DNA of 64,000 nucleotides, from the NCBI GenBank assembly GCA_019090615.1, contig JAHRVQ010000025.1:17670-81669 (forward strand), read 5' to 3'. This DNA comes from Pseudomonadales bacterium. GTDB taxonomy: Bacteria > Pseudomonadota > Gammaproteobacteria > Pseudomonadales > Azotimanducaceae. Below the pieces are notes generated by a model. That model made no database searches. It saw nothing but the letters and a program-made list of their open reading frames with translations, and had not been told where the DNA came from. The position numbers and the translations under genes were made by a program. Positions 62,429-64,000 of the stretch are shown here, piece by piece. How positions within the stretch are numbered: the first letter of the stretch is position 1; each line of letters opens with the position of its first letter.

Positions 62429-63205
62429 ATGAAATATTTTTATCTATTGATGCTGAGCTTTTCCATCAGCGCATTGTTCATAAGCGATTCAAGCGCAGCA
62501 ACAAAAATAACGTTGTCTGCTGATGAATGGTGCCCCTATAACTGCAATCAAAATGCAACGAAAAAAGGCTATATGGTGGAACTTGCTCAAGCTGCGTTTG
62601 AGGCTATCAAACCAGGGCAATATGAAATAGATTATATCAATTTGAGCTGGAGCAGGAGCATCCAGCAGGCTAAAGCTGGGGAAATAGACGGCATCATTGG
62701 CGCCCTAGAATCCGAGGCAGAGGGACTATATATCCCACAACTGGCGCAAGGCATGAATATCAATAGATTTTATACCTACGCGGGAAATAACTGGAGGTTT
62801 TCCAGCTTGGACAATATCAGGCAGGAAAAAATAAAAATCGGGGTTATCAAAGATTACGATTATGATGACAACCTGACGGTATTTATCGAAAAAAATCCTG
62901 ATCTTTTGTTTATGGCTTATGGCAAAAGTGCACTTGGAGATTTAGTGAAAGCTTTATTCCATCACCGAATTGATGCATTAATTGAAGATCAATACGTTTT
63001 TCTTTATTACCTGAATGAATCTGGCTACACAACCAACAACTTTAGAAGTGTTGGTAAAAAAGGTGATACAAATCCATTATTTATCGCTTTCCACGAAAAG
63101 AAATATTCTGATATCTTAGACCAGGGTACCAGAATAATTCGAAAAAATGGCGATCTAGCGAAAATACTGCGTAAATACGGCCTGAGAGACTGGGTGCTGT
63201 TTTAA
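62429..63205 (+). CDS. Periplasmic solute-binding protein, family 3-like
   Basis: 258 residues with a signal peptide (cleavage near SSAATK). The mature protein has the amino-acid/opine-binding SBP_bac_3 fold: GYMVELAQAAFEAIKPG, a domain-2 strand IGVIKDYDYDDNL and GDLVKALFHHRIDALIEDQ. AAAGGAG precedes the ATG. No ABC permease or ATPase gene is adjacent, so it is an orphan receptor that may serve sensing rather than transport. Confidence 0.85.
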   Translation: MKYFYLLMLSFSISALFISDSSAATKITLSADEWCPYNCNQNATKKGYMVELAQAAFEAIKPGQYEIDYINLSWSRSIQQAKAGEIDGIIGALESEAEGLYIPQLAQGMNINRFYTYAGNNWRFSSLDNIRQEKIKIGVIKDYDYDDNLTVFIEKNPDLLFMAYGKSALGDLVKALFHHRIDALIEDQYVFLYYLNESGYTTNNFRSVGKKGDTNPLFIAFHEKKYSDILDQGTRIIRKNGDLAKILRKYGLRDWVLF

Positions 63206-63264
63206 TAAAACCATCTGCAAGCTAGTGTCGCGGGTAGACGTTATCTTTTGGGTAACTGTACAAA

Positions 63265-63285
63265 TGAGGTTGACACGTTCCGAAC
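63265..63285 (+). repeat. 21-bp dispersed motif, copy 2
   Basis: tgaggttgacacgttccgaa plus c, 18 of 21 identical to 48433-48453. Confidence 0.4.
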
Positions 63286-63812
63286 CTATGAAATCAATTA
63301 AAAATAAAAACATATATTTTCCATTGCCTGATTTCTTGCAGGACTAGTGATTTTGTAATTACCCAGGCACCCTTTCTGGCATTACAGCTGACTGGTTTTA
63401 TCAGGCCCACTCTGCGCCCAAGAACAGCAAAAGTGGCAGATACTTGACGGCTTTGTTACTAAACGCACCAATCAAGTGCTGACGAACTTGCAAAATTCAG
63501 ACAAGCGGTCTACATTTATAGTTGACAGTGCAACTTGCTTCTATTTAAGTGCTTGTTTTGCCGATTCCAGCGAATAATCAGGTTTGGAGACTAGTTGCAC
63601 TGTTTTGCCCAAATCTATTTACTCTTATTGAATTCATTACAATAAGAGAAATGGTCTCGTTGGGTTAGCGCTATTTATATATGCTGGGCACTATTCTTAA
63701 TTTTCCTGATTTCAGTTCTACTTGACCAGGCGCATTGGAGACCTGGCAAAACTGCCTCATAAACGTATGTAAAAAATCAAGCAAAAAATTTTTTAAATTT
63801 ATGGCTGCATGA

Positions 63813-63841
63813 TTGAGCAACAGTGCTCAGCTGGTTAGAAT
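63813..63841 (+). promoter_or_regulatory. sigma70 promoter of tRNA-Leu
   Basis: TTGAGC (63813-63818), 17-bp spacer, TAGAAT (63836-63841), then a short leader of 22 bp to the tRNA. Spacing is ideal and both boxes match at four or five of six positions. Confidence 0.7.
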
Positions 63842-63863
63842 GCACTCCTTTCACACACCTAAC

Positions 63864-63950
63864 GCCCGGGTGGTGAAATTGGTAGACACGCAAGACTTAA
63901 AATCTTGTCGCTTTCGAGCGGTGCCGGTTCGACCCCGGCCCCGGGCACCA
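63864..63950 (+). tRNA. tRNA-Leu (anticodon UAA)
   Basis: An 87-nt class II tRNA with encoded CCA. Acceptor GCCCGGG/CCCGGGC, anticodon stem CAAGA/TCTTG with loop CTTAAAA (anticodon TAA), a long variable arm, T arm GCCGG/CCGGC around TTCGACC, discriminator A as required for leucine, CCA at 63948-63950. Confidence 0.97.
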
Positions 63951-64000
63951 CTATACATTTTGCCATAGCTGGCTAGATTCAACTTTATCTTATCAATCAA

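Larger units (their letters stand above)
63206..63863. other. Long non-coding region before tRNA-Leu, 658 bp
   Basis: Holds the second copy of a 21-bp motif (63265-63285), a start-less 61-codon open frame at 63392-63577 that I do not accept as a gene, and the tRNA-Leu promoter. No other feature recognised. Confidence 0.5.

Noticed and set aside
63392..63577. Start-less 61-codon open frame with a secretion-like beginning
   Set aside because: No start codon, no recognised family, and open stretches of this length are expected by chance.

Overview
The window reads as chromosomal DNA of a heterotrophic, probably marine or other aquatic gammaproteobacterium. This is inferred from gene content: HemF, XthA, MnmH, type-2 PyrF, DinB, VanZ and YceI proteins, fused indolepyruvate oxidoreductase, several acyl-CoA dehydrogenases, and many PAS, GGDEF/EAL, HDOD, PilZ and SpoIIE signalling proteins. 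Species cannot be named. No phage, IS element, CRISPR array or rRNA was seen. There are two tRNAs, tRNA-Cys(GCA) and tRNA-Leu(UAA). TTG and GTG starts are frequent.

Layout. 1-11 kb is metabolic: the end of an M19 dipeptidase, hemF, then a catabolic block with a DUF6986 HpcH/HpaI-type lyase two bases before a methylsuccinyl-CoA dehydrogenase-like enzyme, two further acyl-CoA dehydrogenases and a fused 2-oxoacid:ferredoxin oxidoreductase. 11-32 kb is a mosaic of housekeeping and small operons: a Na+/H+ antiporter carrying a cyclic-nucleotide domain, a GGDEF-EAL protein, mnmH, SYLF protein, xthA, yceI-vanZ, pyrF, PilZ protein, cysS, ribE, ltaE, a two-gene split permease, a chloramphenicol-phosphotransferase-like kinase and a sirtuin. 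31-41 kb holds signalling proteins (a PAS/REC protein without ATPase, HDOD plus hybrid kinase, a lone REC), an SLC1-type symporter, dinB and pyruvate kinase. 41-46 kb holds tRNA-Cys, a chemoreceptor broken by an in-frame TAA, a stand-alone CZB protein without a standard start, a lipoprotein, an ORF with a Tyr-Asp microsatellite and a decayed MFS-transporter tail. 46-57 kb contains a tetra-rhodanese protein and a 2773-residue surface lipoprotein with Ig-like, thrombospondin-3-like and PA14 domains plus a recurrent NG...GDD motif.

57-64 kb is a coherent signalling island. A four-gene operon encodes a membrane SpoIIE phosphatase, an HATPase-like switch protein, a STAS protein and a PAS-class III nucleotide cyclase. 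It faces a cNMP-binding/LuxR regulator, and a periplasmic solute-binding protein is divergent from it. A plausible model is that an external cue acts through the phosphatase and STAS switch on the cyclase, and the nucleotide is read by the LuxR-type regulator and perhaps by the CNBD antiporter at 12.8 kb.

A striking window-wide property is the number of short tandem duplications (mostly 13-17 bp, two to four copies) in intergenic DNA and directly over start codons. At least fourteen arrays are listed.
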